The notes beneath the pieces are model-generated. The model had not been told where the DNA came from and made no database searches. It was given only the letters and a program-made list of their open reading frames with translations. DNA of 64,000 nucleotides from JAAXGI01 sp965206975 (GTDB lineage: Bacteria; Gemmatimonadota; Gemmatimonadetes; Longimicrobiales; Gaopeijiaceae). Below, one piece after another: positions 30,780 through 38,005 of this stretch. The stretch is taken from assembly GCA_965206975.1 (NCBI GenBank), contig OZ242253.1, forward strand, positions 3,162,001 to 3,226,000. The letters are read 5' to 3'. Positions within the stretch are counted from its first letter, which is position 1; each line of letters opens with the position of its first letter. A program made the translations under genes and the position numbers.

Positions 30780-31049
30780 GGGGGGGACCGTGCCGCGGCG
30801 GGCGGCCCGGCCGCGGGGCTCGATCCAGACCCGCAAGACCGAGAGGCAGAGGCTCCCGGCGAGGAGCACGGCGACGGCGGGCGCCGCGTAGTGCCACGCG
30901 CGGATCACCGTGTAGATCGCCGGATCGTTGTAGGCGATGAGATCGAGGAAGGGGTTGTCGCCGATCCCGGGAAAGGGCGTCCATACCGCGCGGGCGGCGG
31001 CCACCGCTGCGGCGAGGCCAATAAGGAGGAGCGGCGCCCGGTTCCTCAC
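30780..31049 (-). CDS. N-terminal membrane part of the coupling ATPase (frameshifted from the main ORF)
   Basis: From a GTG at 31049 with a good Shine-Dalgarno (GGGGAGG at about 31059-31065), the frame encodes RNRAPLLLIGLAAAVAAARA, a short periplasmic loop (PFPGIGDNPFLDLIAYNDPA), a second membrane helix (AAPAVAVLLAGSLCLSVLRV) and a basic linker. This is the classic two-helix VirD4/TraD amino end. Just after it, a run of seven Gs (plus strand ~30780-30786) moves the continuing protein (EDPGTSLVIGELHRP) to another frame. Joined, the two parts make one ~645-residue coupling protein. A one-base indel, real or artefactual, explains the split. Confidence 0.65.
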
Positions 31050-31096
31050 CCGTCCGCCTCCCCTCTCGATGCGGGAGGGGGGCGCCCGTCCGGCGC

Positions 31097-32008
31097 TCAC
31101 GACCATGCGCCCTGGAGCCGGACGGAGCGCCACGTGTCGAAGGCGTCGATTGCCGGCCGGGGCCGGGTGCTCCGCTCCAGCTTCCTCAGCTCGACGAGCC
31201 GCTTGAGTCCTCCCTGGAGGCTCCCATACGGGGCGAGTGCATCCTGGTCCCCCGTGAGGATGGCATGCTCGATCCGCCCGAGCTCAAGGCGGACTGCCCT
31301 GCCCTCCTCGGAGGAGGAGGCGTCGCGGCGGGACCACAGCTCGAGCGTTCTCCGTGCCCGCTGGAGCTCCCGCACGGTCCGGACGACGGCCACGACCTCG
31401 ACGGCGCGGCCCCGCGCCGAGAGCGCTTCCCACAGGGGGCGGTGAGCCTTCCCCCACTTGCGGAGCGCAGCGGCCCCGGTGTACCCCGGATCGACGAAGG
31501 CAAAGCGCGCCCGCTTGGCGTCGAGGGCGATCGGCAACCCGTCCGGAAAGAGGCGCCACGCCTTTCCTCCGCATAGGCGCCCGGGGAGAAGTTTGCACCC
31601 GACCCCGAGTGCCTCGAACGCGCGGACCTGCTCCGCCTGGGTCGCGAGCCACGGGAGTCCGGGGTGCTCGAGGAGGTAGTCGAGGGCGAGGAGCCGCCGC
31701 ATGATGGATTCTTCTGAAGCGGCCGCGCGGGGACAGAGGTGAGGGACACCGAGCGCCCGGTAGATCGCCATGGAGGGGATCCGGCAGACCGACCGCGTCT
31801 CGAGCAACTGCTTGGTCGCGATCTTCCGTTCCAGCATCCTGCGGATGATCTTCCTCCCTGACCGGTCTTCGACCTCGAGGAAGGCCGAGAGCTGGGCCTT
31901 GGTGAAGTAGCCGCTGGTGAGGGCGACGAGGGCGATCCACTCTGGGTAGCGGCTCCGCCACCCGAGCGCCCAGATGACCTCTTCCCGCCCGCGCAGGTAA
32001 GCAGTCAT
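31097..32008 (-). CDS. conserved hypothetical protein of the conjugative element
   Basis: 303 residues from the ATG at 32008. I do not recognise a named family. The N-terminal 70 residues look like a winged-helix region (YPEWIALVALTSGYFTKAQL, then GRKIIRRMLERKIATKQLLE). The C-terminal part has VEVVAVVRTVRELQRARRTL. A fragment similar to this last segment (IDVVAVARTREELNRAR) recurs near 44800-44870, so the family belongs to this type of mobile element. It lies between VirB3-like and coupling-protein genes; its ATG overlaps the upstream stop (ATGA). A DNA-binding or nickase-accessory role is possible but unproven. Confidence 0.6.
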   Translation of the reverse strand: MTAYLRGREEVIWALGWRSRYPEWIALVALTSGYFTKAQLSAFLEVEDRSGRKIIRRMLERKIATKQLLETRSVCRIPSMAIYRALGVPHLCPRAAASEESIMRRLLALDYLLEHPGLPWLATQAEQVRAFEALGVGCKLLPGRLCGGKAWRLFPDGLPIALDAKRARFAFVDPGYTGAAALRKWGKAHRPLWEALSARGRAVEVVAVVRTVRELQRARRTLELWSRRDASSSEEGRAVRLELGRIEHAILTGDQDALAPYGSLQGGLKRLVELRKLERSTRPRPAIDAFDTWRSVRLQGAWS

Positions 32009-32127
32009 CGCTCTTCCGCCGTTACGAGCGCGGCCGTCGCGTTCCACATCGCGAGCCCGAGCGTCGCGGCGAGGAGAAACACCCGCTGCTTCACGTCCGG
32101 GATCGTCAGCGGACGGCTGAGCGCCAC
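32005..32127 (-). CDS. small VirB3/TrbD-like membrane protein
   Basis: A 40-codon frame from a GTG at 32127, reading VALSRPLTIPDVKQRVF and then one hydrophobic segment (LLAATLGLAMWNATAALV). It ends in the ATGA overlap with the next gene. The position directly after a VirB2-like pilin gene and the single-helix layout match VirB3/TrbD, the small inner-membrane protein of type IV secretion systems. An in-frame stop four codons before the GTG, and an ATG (MRAGR) just before it, suggest the 5' end may be damaged. Assignment rests mainly on context and topology. Confidence 0.45.
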   Translation of the reverse strand: MALSRPLTIPDVKQRVFLLAATLGLAMWNATAALVTAEER

Positions 32128-32156
32128 GTAGCCCGCCCATCATCTCCCGGCCCGCA

Positions 32157-32450
32157 TCAGAAGAGCCAGGCCAGGAAGTTCGCCGCGCCCATCGCCATCC
32201 CGAGACCGAAGATGATCCCGGCGAGCATCCGCTTGCTCCCCCCCTCCCCGAACGCAAACATCAGGCCCCCGATCACGATCGCGATCAGCGAGAGGCCCCG
32301 CGCGATCGGGCCCGTGAACTGCGCCTGCAACTCGTTGACCGCATCCACCCACGGACTCGTCCCCTGCGCCGAGAGCGCACCCGGGGCCAGCCACCAGAGC
32401 GCGAGCACGGCCCGCGCCGCCGCGCCTCCCATCCTCGCCCGACGTTCCAT
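32157..32450 (-). CDS. VirB2/TrbC-like pilin subunit
   Basis: A 97-residue protein from the ATG at 32448-32450. It has a signal sequence (RAVLALWWLAPGALSAQG), a short polar loop (PWVDAVNELQAQFTGPIARG) and two hydrophobic helices separated by FGEGGSKRML. This is the VirB2/TrbC pattern of conjugative pilin precursors, cleaved after Ala-Gln-Gly-type sites and stored in the inner membrane. Its last codons lie ~30 bases from the VirB3-like gene. With the coupling ATPase and replication-relaxation protein this indicates part of a T4SS; VirB4, VirB6 and VirB8-11 are not in the window. Confidence 0.7.
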   Translation of the reverse strand: MERRARMGGAAARAVLALWWLAPGALSAQGTSPWVDAVNELQAQFTGPIARGLSLIAIVIGGLMFAFGEGGSKRMLAGIIFGLGMAMGAANFLAWLF

Positions 32451-32507
32451 CGTCTTCTCCTTCGTCTCCACTGAACCGAGAGGCCTCCCGGCTCCGCCGA
32501 AACCTCC

Positions 32508-32711
32508 CGCGATCTGCCGCTGGATCCACGCATCCACCGCCACCTCGACCCAGCCGGCCGCCCACGCACCGCGCCGGCATCGCCGGGGCAGGCTCCCGTG
32601 GGCTACCCGCACCCGGACCCGGCTTCGCGGGAGACCCGCCAGCGGCTCCGCGCCCGCGCTCGGCAGGACGCGGGAAGGCACCTCCGGCCTCCCTTCGATT
32701 CCTCTCCTCAT
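32508..32711 (-). pseudogene. degenerate AlpA-like regulator
   Basis: From the ATG at 32711 (preceded by a purine-rich site) the frame gives MRRGIEGRPEVPSRVLPSAG. The end reads RVAHGSLPRRCRRGAWAAGW then VEVAVDAWIQRQIA, which matches the C-terminus of AlpA/excisionase-type DNA-binding proteins (...GWxExEVDAWIxxRIA). The expected helix-turn-helix in between is disrupted: the adjacent frame reads LWRVSREAGSG before a stop, so an indel has scrambled the recognition region. It sits between a strong promoter and the pilin gene, as expected for an element regulator. Low-to-moderate confidence because the middle is damaged. Confidence 0.4.
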
Positions 32712-32745
32712 CGCCCCTCTCTCCCTCGGCCCGATAACCGAATAA

Positions 32746-32785
32746 ACACCGTATATTATATGTACACCGTACGTATGTCTGTCAA
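32746..32785 (-). promoter_or_regulatory. strong sigma70-like promoter with overlapping direct repeats
   Basis: On the minus strand a perfect TTGACA (32780-32785) and a perfect TATAAT (32755-32760) are separated by 19 bases. Two exact copies of TACGGTGT (plus strand ACACCGTA at 32746-32753 and 32764-32771) flank the -10 box, spaced 18 bases start to start, as a dimeric repressor or AlpA-like operator would. The region is strikingly AT-rich against the surrounding DNA. It should drive the AlpA-like/VirB2/VirB3 genes. Confidence 0.6.
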
Positions 32786-32954
32786 GTATGCCAGGACGGG
32801 GAGAGCCTCCGAATCCGCTATGGCATTCCATGGCAACGGGTTACCGAAAGAACGCCCTGAAGCGACCCGGCCGGGATGCGGACGGCCGCACCTGTCCATC
32901 TGTTCCCAGATCGTGGCAACGCGCGGCCGCGAAGCCGGCGCAGGGCTGGGCCTC

Positions 32955-33757
32955 CCCCGTATGCCGAGTTGATGAAGAGCATTGCGCGGCGCGTGAGCGA
33001 CGGGCGGATGCTTGGACTCATCAAGGCGTGGCTGGAAATGCCGGTGATGGAGGAGGACGGCAAGGGCGGCACTCGCCGCACGAACCGGGCGCGGAAGGAG
33101 AGAAAGGGGACCCCGCAAGGGGCTCCGATCTCACCGCTGCTGAGCGATATCTACATGCGGCGGTTCATCCTTGGCTGGAAGGCGCTGGGTTATGCCCGGC
33201 GCTTTGGAGCGGAGATCGTGAACTATGCGGACGACTTCTGTGTGCTTGGGAAGGCCTCGGCGGCGGAGATGCTGACGGCGGTCAACCGGCTCATGGGAAA
33301 ACTGAAGCTACCGGTCAACGCCCAAAAGACCCGGTGCCTCCGATGCCCCGAGGAGCCTCTTGAGTTCCTTGGGTATCGCATCGGCTGGAGCTATCGCCCC
33401 ACGGACGGAAGCCGGTACATCGGCACTCGACCGAGCAAGGCGAGCGTTCAAAGCATCTGCCACCGGATGAGCGAGCAGACGGACCGCAGACGTGGATGGC
33501 TGGAAGCCGAGGAGGTGGTGGGGCGCCTGAACCGGATGACCTCGGGGTGGGCCAACTACTTCAACCTCGGGCAGGTTAGTCCGGCATACAGGGCTGTGGA
33601 CCGGCACGCCATCAGGCGGCTACGACAGTGGTTCTGGCGGAAGCACAAGGTGCGGTCGGGAAAACACGTGCGCTTTCCCGACACATGGCTGTGGGAGACC
33701 TGCGGCCTCACGCGCCTTGCGACGACGACCAAGTACCTTCCGAGGGCGAAGGCGTGA
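32955..33757 (+). pseudogene. group II intron-encoded reverse transcriptase/maturase, 5'-truncated
   Basis: Homology to bacterial group II intron proteins begins abruptly at YAELMKSIARRVSDGRMLGL. It continues through RT motifs RKGTPQGAPISPLLSDIYMR and VNYADDFCVLG (catalytic YADD), then the maturase part (EFLGYRIGW, MTSGWANYFNLG, RRLRQWFWRKHKVR). RT domains 0-3 and the intron 5' half are missing, so it cannot splice or retrotranspose itself. An upstream in-frame ATG at 32876 exists but encodes unrelated sequence. Intron domain V follows 10 bases after the stop. Lacks an HNH endonuclease domain. Confidence 0.8.
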
Positions 33758-33767
33758 TCCCGATTGA

Positions 33768-33800
33768 GAGCCGGATGCGGGAGATCCGCACGTCCGGTTC
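33768..33800 (+). ncRNA. group II intron domain V
   Basis: 33 bases form the canonical domain V hairpin. GAGCCGGA pairs with TCCGGTTC (one G-U). UGCGG pairs with CCGCA around a GAGA-type loop, with the two-base CG bulge on the 3' side. The catalytic AGC triad is in GAGCC. It lies immediately after the maturase frame, as in intact introns. Domain VI and the 3' end should lie in the following ~130 bases. Confidence 0.8.
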
Positions 33801-33909
33801 GACGAGCAGGGGCTGGAAACGGACCTATGGGAAACGAACTAAGCACCGACGCGAAAGCGTGCGGAGGATGCCGCGTACCCTAAGGGCACCGCGCCAGTCT
33901 CTGACTCTA

Positions 33910-34263
33910 CTACTTCAAGTGAGACTGCGTGGCTACTTTCGGTGAGATTTTGCAATTCATGTGTTCAACCCCGACAACCGCGTGAGATAGCCGGTCCAGA
34001 TGATCCGGATTGAACAGGGCATCGCGTCGCGGGCCTGCGTATTCACCGCCCAACGACTCGTTGTAGCCGTGAGGCGTCATTGTCCGGCGCGCTATGATCT
34101 CGCGACGTTCGGCGGCGCAGGCCACGTACAGGTCGAGGCCGGAATGCAAGACTTCAACCACGGGGTTGCCGAACTGTGCAAAGGGGAGATGCCGTGCCTT
34201 TCGGTGCTCGTTGATGCGGCCATCAACGTCCTGCGATAGGCCAATGTATTGCAAGCCCACCAT
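33910..34263 (-). CDS. GIY-YIG family endonuclease, N-terminus frameshifted
   Basis: This frame starts MVGLQYIGLSQDVDGRINEH, giving the YIG half of the motif and the catalytic Arg helix. It then has CAAERREIIARRTMTPHGYN with the conserved Glu and Asn, and ESLGGEYAG, as in GIY-YIG nucleases. The missing first strand is encoded just upstream in another frame (GHIVVYLLC at 34280-34315), so a one-base indel separates GIY from YIG. The 3' end runs into the group II intron tail. Related domains occur in homing and repair nucleases; here it is probably mobile-element cargo. Confidence 0.6.
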   Translation of the reverse strand: MVGLQYIGLSQDVDGRINEHRKARHLPFAQFGNPVVEVLHSGLDLYVACAAERREIIARRTMTPHGYNESLGGEYAGPRRDALFNPDHLDRLSHAVVGVEHMNCKISPKVATQSHLK

Positions 34264-34593
34264 GTCGTCTCCAACAGAGCAGGTAGACTACAATATGGCC
34301 GCTCGGGGCCGTCATAGAATTGTGTTCTCACTCATGGCTGTTCGTGTCGGCAAGGCGACGCGATTGTCACCAACGGGATAGCACGATGGGCGTTGAAGCT
34401 GCCAACGGTCCCGATGTCCACCGTTCGTCGGGGATACTACTACGCCGGGTCCGGTTCAGGACACCGTGGACCAACCCGACTCCCAGCCTTCAGCGGGCGA
34501 CGATGTAGGCCGGCTGGCACAGTCAGGGCGTTGCAGAGTCACCCAAATTCAGGGAAGTATAACGCAGGGTTGAGCGAGTAACTCAGAGCCCCG
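34264..34593. other. gene-poor stretch in the mobile region
   Basis: 330 bases. The first ~70 encode the out-of-frame start of the GIY-YIG nuclease on the minus strand. In the remainder I see no gene, repeat or RNA that I can support. Confidence 0.4.
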
Positions 34594-34815
34594 TTACTCT
34601 ACAATTGGCGGGTGCGGTGCACCGGCAGTGCTCAGGCACTTCGCGAGATGCTGAAACAAATTGGGATGGCCACGCTTACTCTCGGGATCTTCGTTGACAG
34701 TGGTATGGAACGGCACTCTAGCATCCCGACTCGTCATGCGAATGCATTCGTTGTCCTCATCCCACCAGACCCCAACGTCCAAGTAGATACTTCCGCCCTT
34801 CTCACTTATTCGCAT
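34594..34815 (-). CDS. small hypothetical protein
   Basis: 73 residues (MRISEKGGSIYLDVGVWWDE, then IRMTSRDARVPFHTTVNEDP). The composition is non-random, and a good ribosome-binding site (GAGGAAGG) lies ~9 bases before the ATG at 34815. I do not recognise a family; the hydrophilic sequence with alternating beta-like strands suggests a compact cytoplasmic protein. It is divergent from the broken integrase gene and probably belongs to the same integrated element. Confidence 0.5.
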   Translation of the reverse strand: MRISEKGGSIYLDVGVWWDEDNECIRMTSRDARVPFHTTVNEDPESKRGHPNLFQHLAKCLSTAGAPHPPIVE

Positions 34816-34880
34816 GCGTTCCTTCCTCGAAGGTGTCCCGCCCAGTCATTCTACCATGCATCCTCCCGGGGTGTCCAGAC

Positions 34881-35638
34881 CGGAACCCGCAGGTGACCAG
34901 CGTCGACGTGCTGGAGATCCTCACGCCCATCAGGCATGCGAAGGGACCGACGGCGTGGTCCGTCATCTGCGGATCCGGGCGTTGCTGGAATGGGCCATCG
35001 CCATGGATTGGAGAACGGACAACGCGTGCGACCGGCTCTTGCCGGTGCTCGGCCCTCCTGACGACGTCGTCGAACACCGGCGGGCGTTGCCCCATCGGGA
35101 TGCGTCGGCGGCCATCGAGAGGGTGGGAGCGTCGGATCCAGCCATAGTGGACACGCTGGCGTTCGAGTTCCTGGTGCTGACGGCGGCGTGGGGCGGCGAG
35201 GTCCGTGGAACGGAGTGGAGCGAGATCGATTGGGGCGAGGGTGTGTGGACGATTCCCGCGAGCCGGATGAAGGGTGGGCGCGAGCACCGGGTGTCGTTGT
35301 GCGGCCGCGCCCTGGAGATTCTCGATGCGGCCCGGAGGCTGGGCAACGGCACCGGTCCCATCGTGTTCATCACCGAGCGTGGGAAATCGCTGGACGGAAA
35401 GCGGATGTGCCGGCTTCTCGAGAAGCATCAGATCGCGTCCGTGCCGCATGGATTTCGGTTGAGTTTTCGGGACTGGTCGGCCGAGGAGACGCACCATCCC
35501 CGAGAGGTCGTCGAGGCGGCCCTGGCGCATGTGGTCCGGAACAAGGCGGCCTACCGGTGCTCGGATCTGTTCGAGCGCCGACACCGGCTCATGGACGACT
35601 GGGCAGCCTATGTCGCCGGCGCAGGTGGCAAGCCATAG
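34881..35638 (+). pseudogene. P4-type tyrosine integrase, broken
   Basis: The core-binding part begins in one frame (VTSVDVLEILTPIRHAKGPT) and switches near 34955-34970 to another (HLRIRALLEWAIAMDWRTDN), which continues through the catalytic domain. HGFRLSFRDWSAEETHHP (the HxxR box) and the nucleophile Tyr in KAAYRCSDLFERRHRLM are present. The first catalytic Arg, expected in TAARSGEVRG, is replaced by Trp (AAWGGEVRG; TGG codon at 35189-35191). Two residues before the Tyr also seem deleted. With a frameshift and a lost active-site Arg the enzyme should be dead. It once mobilised an integrative element here. Confidence 0.75.
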
Positions 35639-35759
35639 GTTGTACCGACGCGTTTCCGATGCGCCGCGCTCTCAATGCCGCTCGAAGCCTTCTCGATTCT
35701 CGAGCCGGAGTGATAGTCGAGCGTTGCCATGACATGGCACTCGAGTCGGCTATCTGGAG

Positions 35760-35890
35760 GCGGATCTGGACGAGGGCCGCCGCAGCGACGGGCTGACGAC
35801 CGAGGCGCGCAAGGAGTTGCTGCATCTGAAGCGGGCAGTCAAGCGCCTGCGGATGGAGCGGGACATCCTAGAGCGAGCGCTGCCGCGCTC
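35760..35890 (+). mobile_element. IS3-family OrfA fragment
   Basis: The frame reads DEGRRSDGLTTEARKELLHL then KRAVKRLRMERDILERA. This is the leucine-zipper C-terminus of IS3-type OrfA transposases (LTxxEREELxxLRRExxxLRMERDILKKA). Neither the helix-turn-helix start nor OrfB is present, so only ~130 bases of the element survive. Confidence 0.65.
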
Positions 35891-35984
35891 GCCGCAGGAC
35901 AGGGCGAAGGTGGAGGGTGCGGTCCAGCAGGTCGAGCGCTGGGCTATGGCACTGCTACGCAACCGGACGGCTCGTAGATTACAG

Positions 35985-36263
35985 CTAGCCCCGAATGGCG
36001 CAGCTCCAAGGCCAGTGGTCGGCCTTGTGGCGATTGTTCTGCCATTGAAGCGGCTGAAGATTCGACAGTTCGTCGCTACCTCCCCTTGCGGCGGGCCAGT
36101 CATGATCTACTTCCCAGCCGAATGGAGAACTCGTGTTTCCGTGCTGGTCGCGGTGCATAAGTGCACCGCATCGGTCTCTCCGGTATTGGTTCGGCGGCGT
36201 GCGCAACCGGTGCACTCTTCCGCCAGACTGCTTCAACGATTGCTGGCGAAAAGCTGTGGCCAT
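35985..36263 (-). CDS. small HNH-type endonuclease domain protein
   Basis: 92 residues. The C-terminal half carries an HNH core: FGWEVDHDWPAARGGSDELS, then NLQPLQWQNNRHKADHW. The DH and the N-x-x-P-L-x-W-x-N-N-R-x-K pattern match a common family of small HNH proteins. The N-terminal Cys pair of the family is reduced to a single Cys (RRDRCGALMH). No clear Shine-Dalgarno precedes the ATG at 36263. It lies 18 bases from the left end of an IS256-type element, which may have truncated or separated it from its promoter. Confidence 0.5.
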   Translation of the reverse strand: MATAFRQQSLKQSGGRVHRLRTPPNQYRRDRCGALMHRDQHGNTSSPFGWEVDHDWPAARGGSDELSNLQPLQWQNNRHKADHWPWSCAIRG

Positions 36264-36393
36264 GTCGGGTGGTATTGAAGCTGTCCCAACCGTAGTTGAA
36301 GGTTCCTGAAAGGGGAGAAAGAAAAGTGGTGGCCCCGGGGGTCCCGGGCCGATAGGCTCGGGTAGGCAAAAACCCCAACACGGAGCCACCACG

Positions 36394-36636
36394 ATGAAGA
36401 GAACGTACGAGGCAAGGGATCGGGCGGACAAGCGCGCGATCAGGGAGTTCCTGAAGCGGGAGGGGCAGTTTCTGCTTCCGCTGCTTGAGCTCGTGGAGCA
36501 GACGGAGGTCGCGATCGACGAAGTCATCCAGGTGATGGGACGAGCGACGATCGAAGCGGTGCTGGAGATGAGCGCCGAGGGTGTGGCAGGCGTGAAGCAG
36601 GCAGGTCGGTCACGAGCGGAGAGGTCGGGTCAATAA
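36394..36636 (+). pseudogene. Mutator transposase (outer IS), N-terminal fragment
   Basis: Begins MKRTYEARDRADKRAIREFL and continues to RATIEAVLEMSAEGVAGV, the usual start of this transposase family. The true coding sequence stops at 36620, where the inner IS256-type element is inserted; the last few codons and the stop come from the insertion. The catalytic residues are in the 3' fragment at 38006-39082. Confidence 0.75.
36613..36620. repeat. target-site duplication, left copy (CGAGCGGA)
   Basis: Exact 8-base direct repeat, CGAGCGGA, immediately left of the inner IS; the other copy is at 37998-38005. Eight bases is the usual duplication length for IS256-family insertions. Confidence 0.9.
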
Positions 36637-37997
36637 GTGTGTAAACGTGTCAGGCGGCAGCCTTCCGCTGTTGGGTTGAGACGGGCTTTCCGTCTTCGAA
36701 CTTTCTTCCTTCAAACACATCGCTGAGCAGGTGGGGAGCGTCGAGCCTTCTGAAGCGCTTCTCGGCCACGGTCAGGAGCTTCCAGATCAGGGCCGTGGCG
36801 CTCTCGACCTTCTTGAACCGCTTCGCCGCGCTGGTCCTGAGCCGTACCGAAGCGAACGGGCTCTCGACCACGTTCGTCGTGCGCAGATGCTTCCAGTGGG
36901 CCTCGGGGAAGTCGTAGAAGCTGACCATCCGCTCCCAGTCGTCCTCGAGCACGTCCACCGCTTTCGGATACCACGGCCCGTAGCGCTTCTCGAACGCCTG
37001 ACGGGCCTTCGCGGCCTGGGCCCGGCTCGGTGCATAGACCACAACCCTGAGCAGATCCTTCGCCTCGCTCTGCTCGCGCTGAGGGAGTCGGTCCAGCACG
37101 TTCCTCATCTTGTGGTTCCAGCACCGCTGCTCACCGGCCTCAGGCCATACCTGCCTCACCGCCCCCCAGATCGCCGCGTTGCCGTCCGCCATCAGAAGCT
37201 TCGGCGCCTCGATGCCGCGTGCCTTCAGCTCCCGTAACACCTCAGACCACGACTCGACCGACTCTCGGTAGCCCGGTCTCAGCGCCAACACCTCCTTCGT
37301 CCCGTCTCGCATCGTGCCCAGCACCACCAGCAGCGCGGCCTTGTCCCGCTCCAGCCCAGCCTTCACGTAGATCCCGTCCGCCCACACGTAGACGACCTCT
37401 CGATCGGCCAGCGAACGCTTCGACCAGGCCTCGAACTCCGCTGCCCACCCCGCCCGCAGCCGCCGGATCGATGACTTCGACAACGGTGCCCCCTCCCCCA
37501 GCAGTCCCCGCATCGCCAGCTCGAAGTCTCCCTCAGCCAGACCGTGCAGATACAGCTCCGGCAAAAGAGCACCCACCTCCTTCGTCCGCCTCGCGAACAA
37601 CGGCAGCACCCGGCTCTCGAATCGCTCCTCCACGCCGCGAACCCGGGGACGCCGGAGCGTGATCGTTCCCGAGCTCATCGCCAGCCGCCTCGGCTTGCCG
37701 TATCCGTTGCGGTAGCCCTCCGGCCTATCGATCCCCGCCCGCCGCTCCGACTTCTCCCGACCCAGCAGATCCGTGACCTCCTCCTCCAGGATGCCCTGGA
37801 TGAACTCCTGCGCCTTCTCCCGCACCATCCCCTCCAGCACCTCCCACATCGGCCTGCTGGACGCACACTCCCGTCCCGCCATATCCTCTCTCATGAGGCG
37901 ACGTTCCTTTCCCCGGGCTGTCACCCGGGCTCGCTGGTTTAATCCTCAGCCGAAAGGTGCGTCGCCTCTCTTTTTACACACCATTTGATCCTACCTC
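36621..37997 (-). mobile_element. IS256-family element (inner), 1,377 bp
   Basis: Ends are imperfect ~25-base inverted repeats: left GAGGTCGGGTCAATAAGTG; right, reverse-complemented, GAGGTAGGATCAAATGGTG; both continue TGTAAA. It is flanked by the perfect 8-base duplication CGAGCGGA. It carries one intact transposase gene on the minus strand. It inserted into the transposase gene of another IS256/Mutator-type element. Confidence 0.92.
36650..37924 (-). CDS. IS256-family (Mutator) transposase, intact
   Basis: A 424-residue DDE transposase. The catalytic triad is visible: D in VYVWADGIYVKAGL, D in LLMADGNAAIWGAV and E in TTNVVESPFASVRLRTSAAK. The N-terminal part has the typical EEEVTDLLGREKSERR and YRNGYGKPRRLAMSSG (zinc-ribbon/HTH region). 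The first codon used is the GTG at 37924; the ATG ten codons downstream (MREDMAGREC) is an alternative. The only apparently undamaged transposase in the mobile region. Confidence 0.92.
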   Translation of the reverse strand: MTARGKERRLMREDMAGRECASSRPMWEVLEGMVREKAQEFIQGILEEEVTDLLGREKSERRAGIDRPEGYRNGYGKPRRLAMSSGTITLRRPRVRGVEERFESRVLPLFARRTKEVGALLPELYLHGLAEGDFELAMRGLLGEGAPLSKSSIRRLRAGWAAEFEAWSKRSLADREVVYVWADGIYVKAGLERDKAALLVVLGTMRDGTKEVLALRPGYRESVESWSEVLRELKARGIEAPKLLMADGNAAIWGAVRQVWPEAGEQRCWNHKMRNVLDRLPQREQSEAKDLLRVVVYAPSRAQAAKARQAFEKRYGPWYPKAVDVLEDDWERMVSFYDFPEAHWKHLRTTNVVESPFASVRLRTSAAKRFKKVESATALIWKLLTVAEKRFRRLDAPHLLSDVFEGRKFEDGKPVSTQQRKAAA

Positions 37998-38005
37998 CGA
38001 GCGGA
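37998..38005. repeat. target-site duplication, right copy (CGAGCGGA)
   Basis: Second exact copy of CGAGCGGA, directly after the right inverted repeat of the inner IS256-type element. Confidence 0.9.

Noticed and set aside
32580..32831. Single long protein joining the AlpA-like region and the pilin in one open frame.
   Set aside because: The frame is open by chance across the boundary; the pilin has its own ATG at 32450 and a proper signal peptide, so two genes are more likely.
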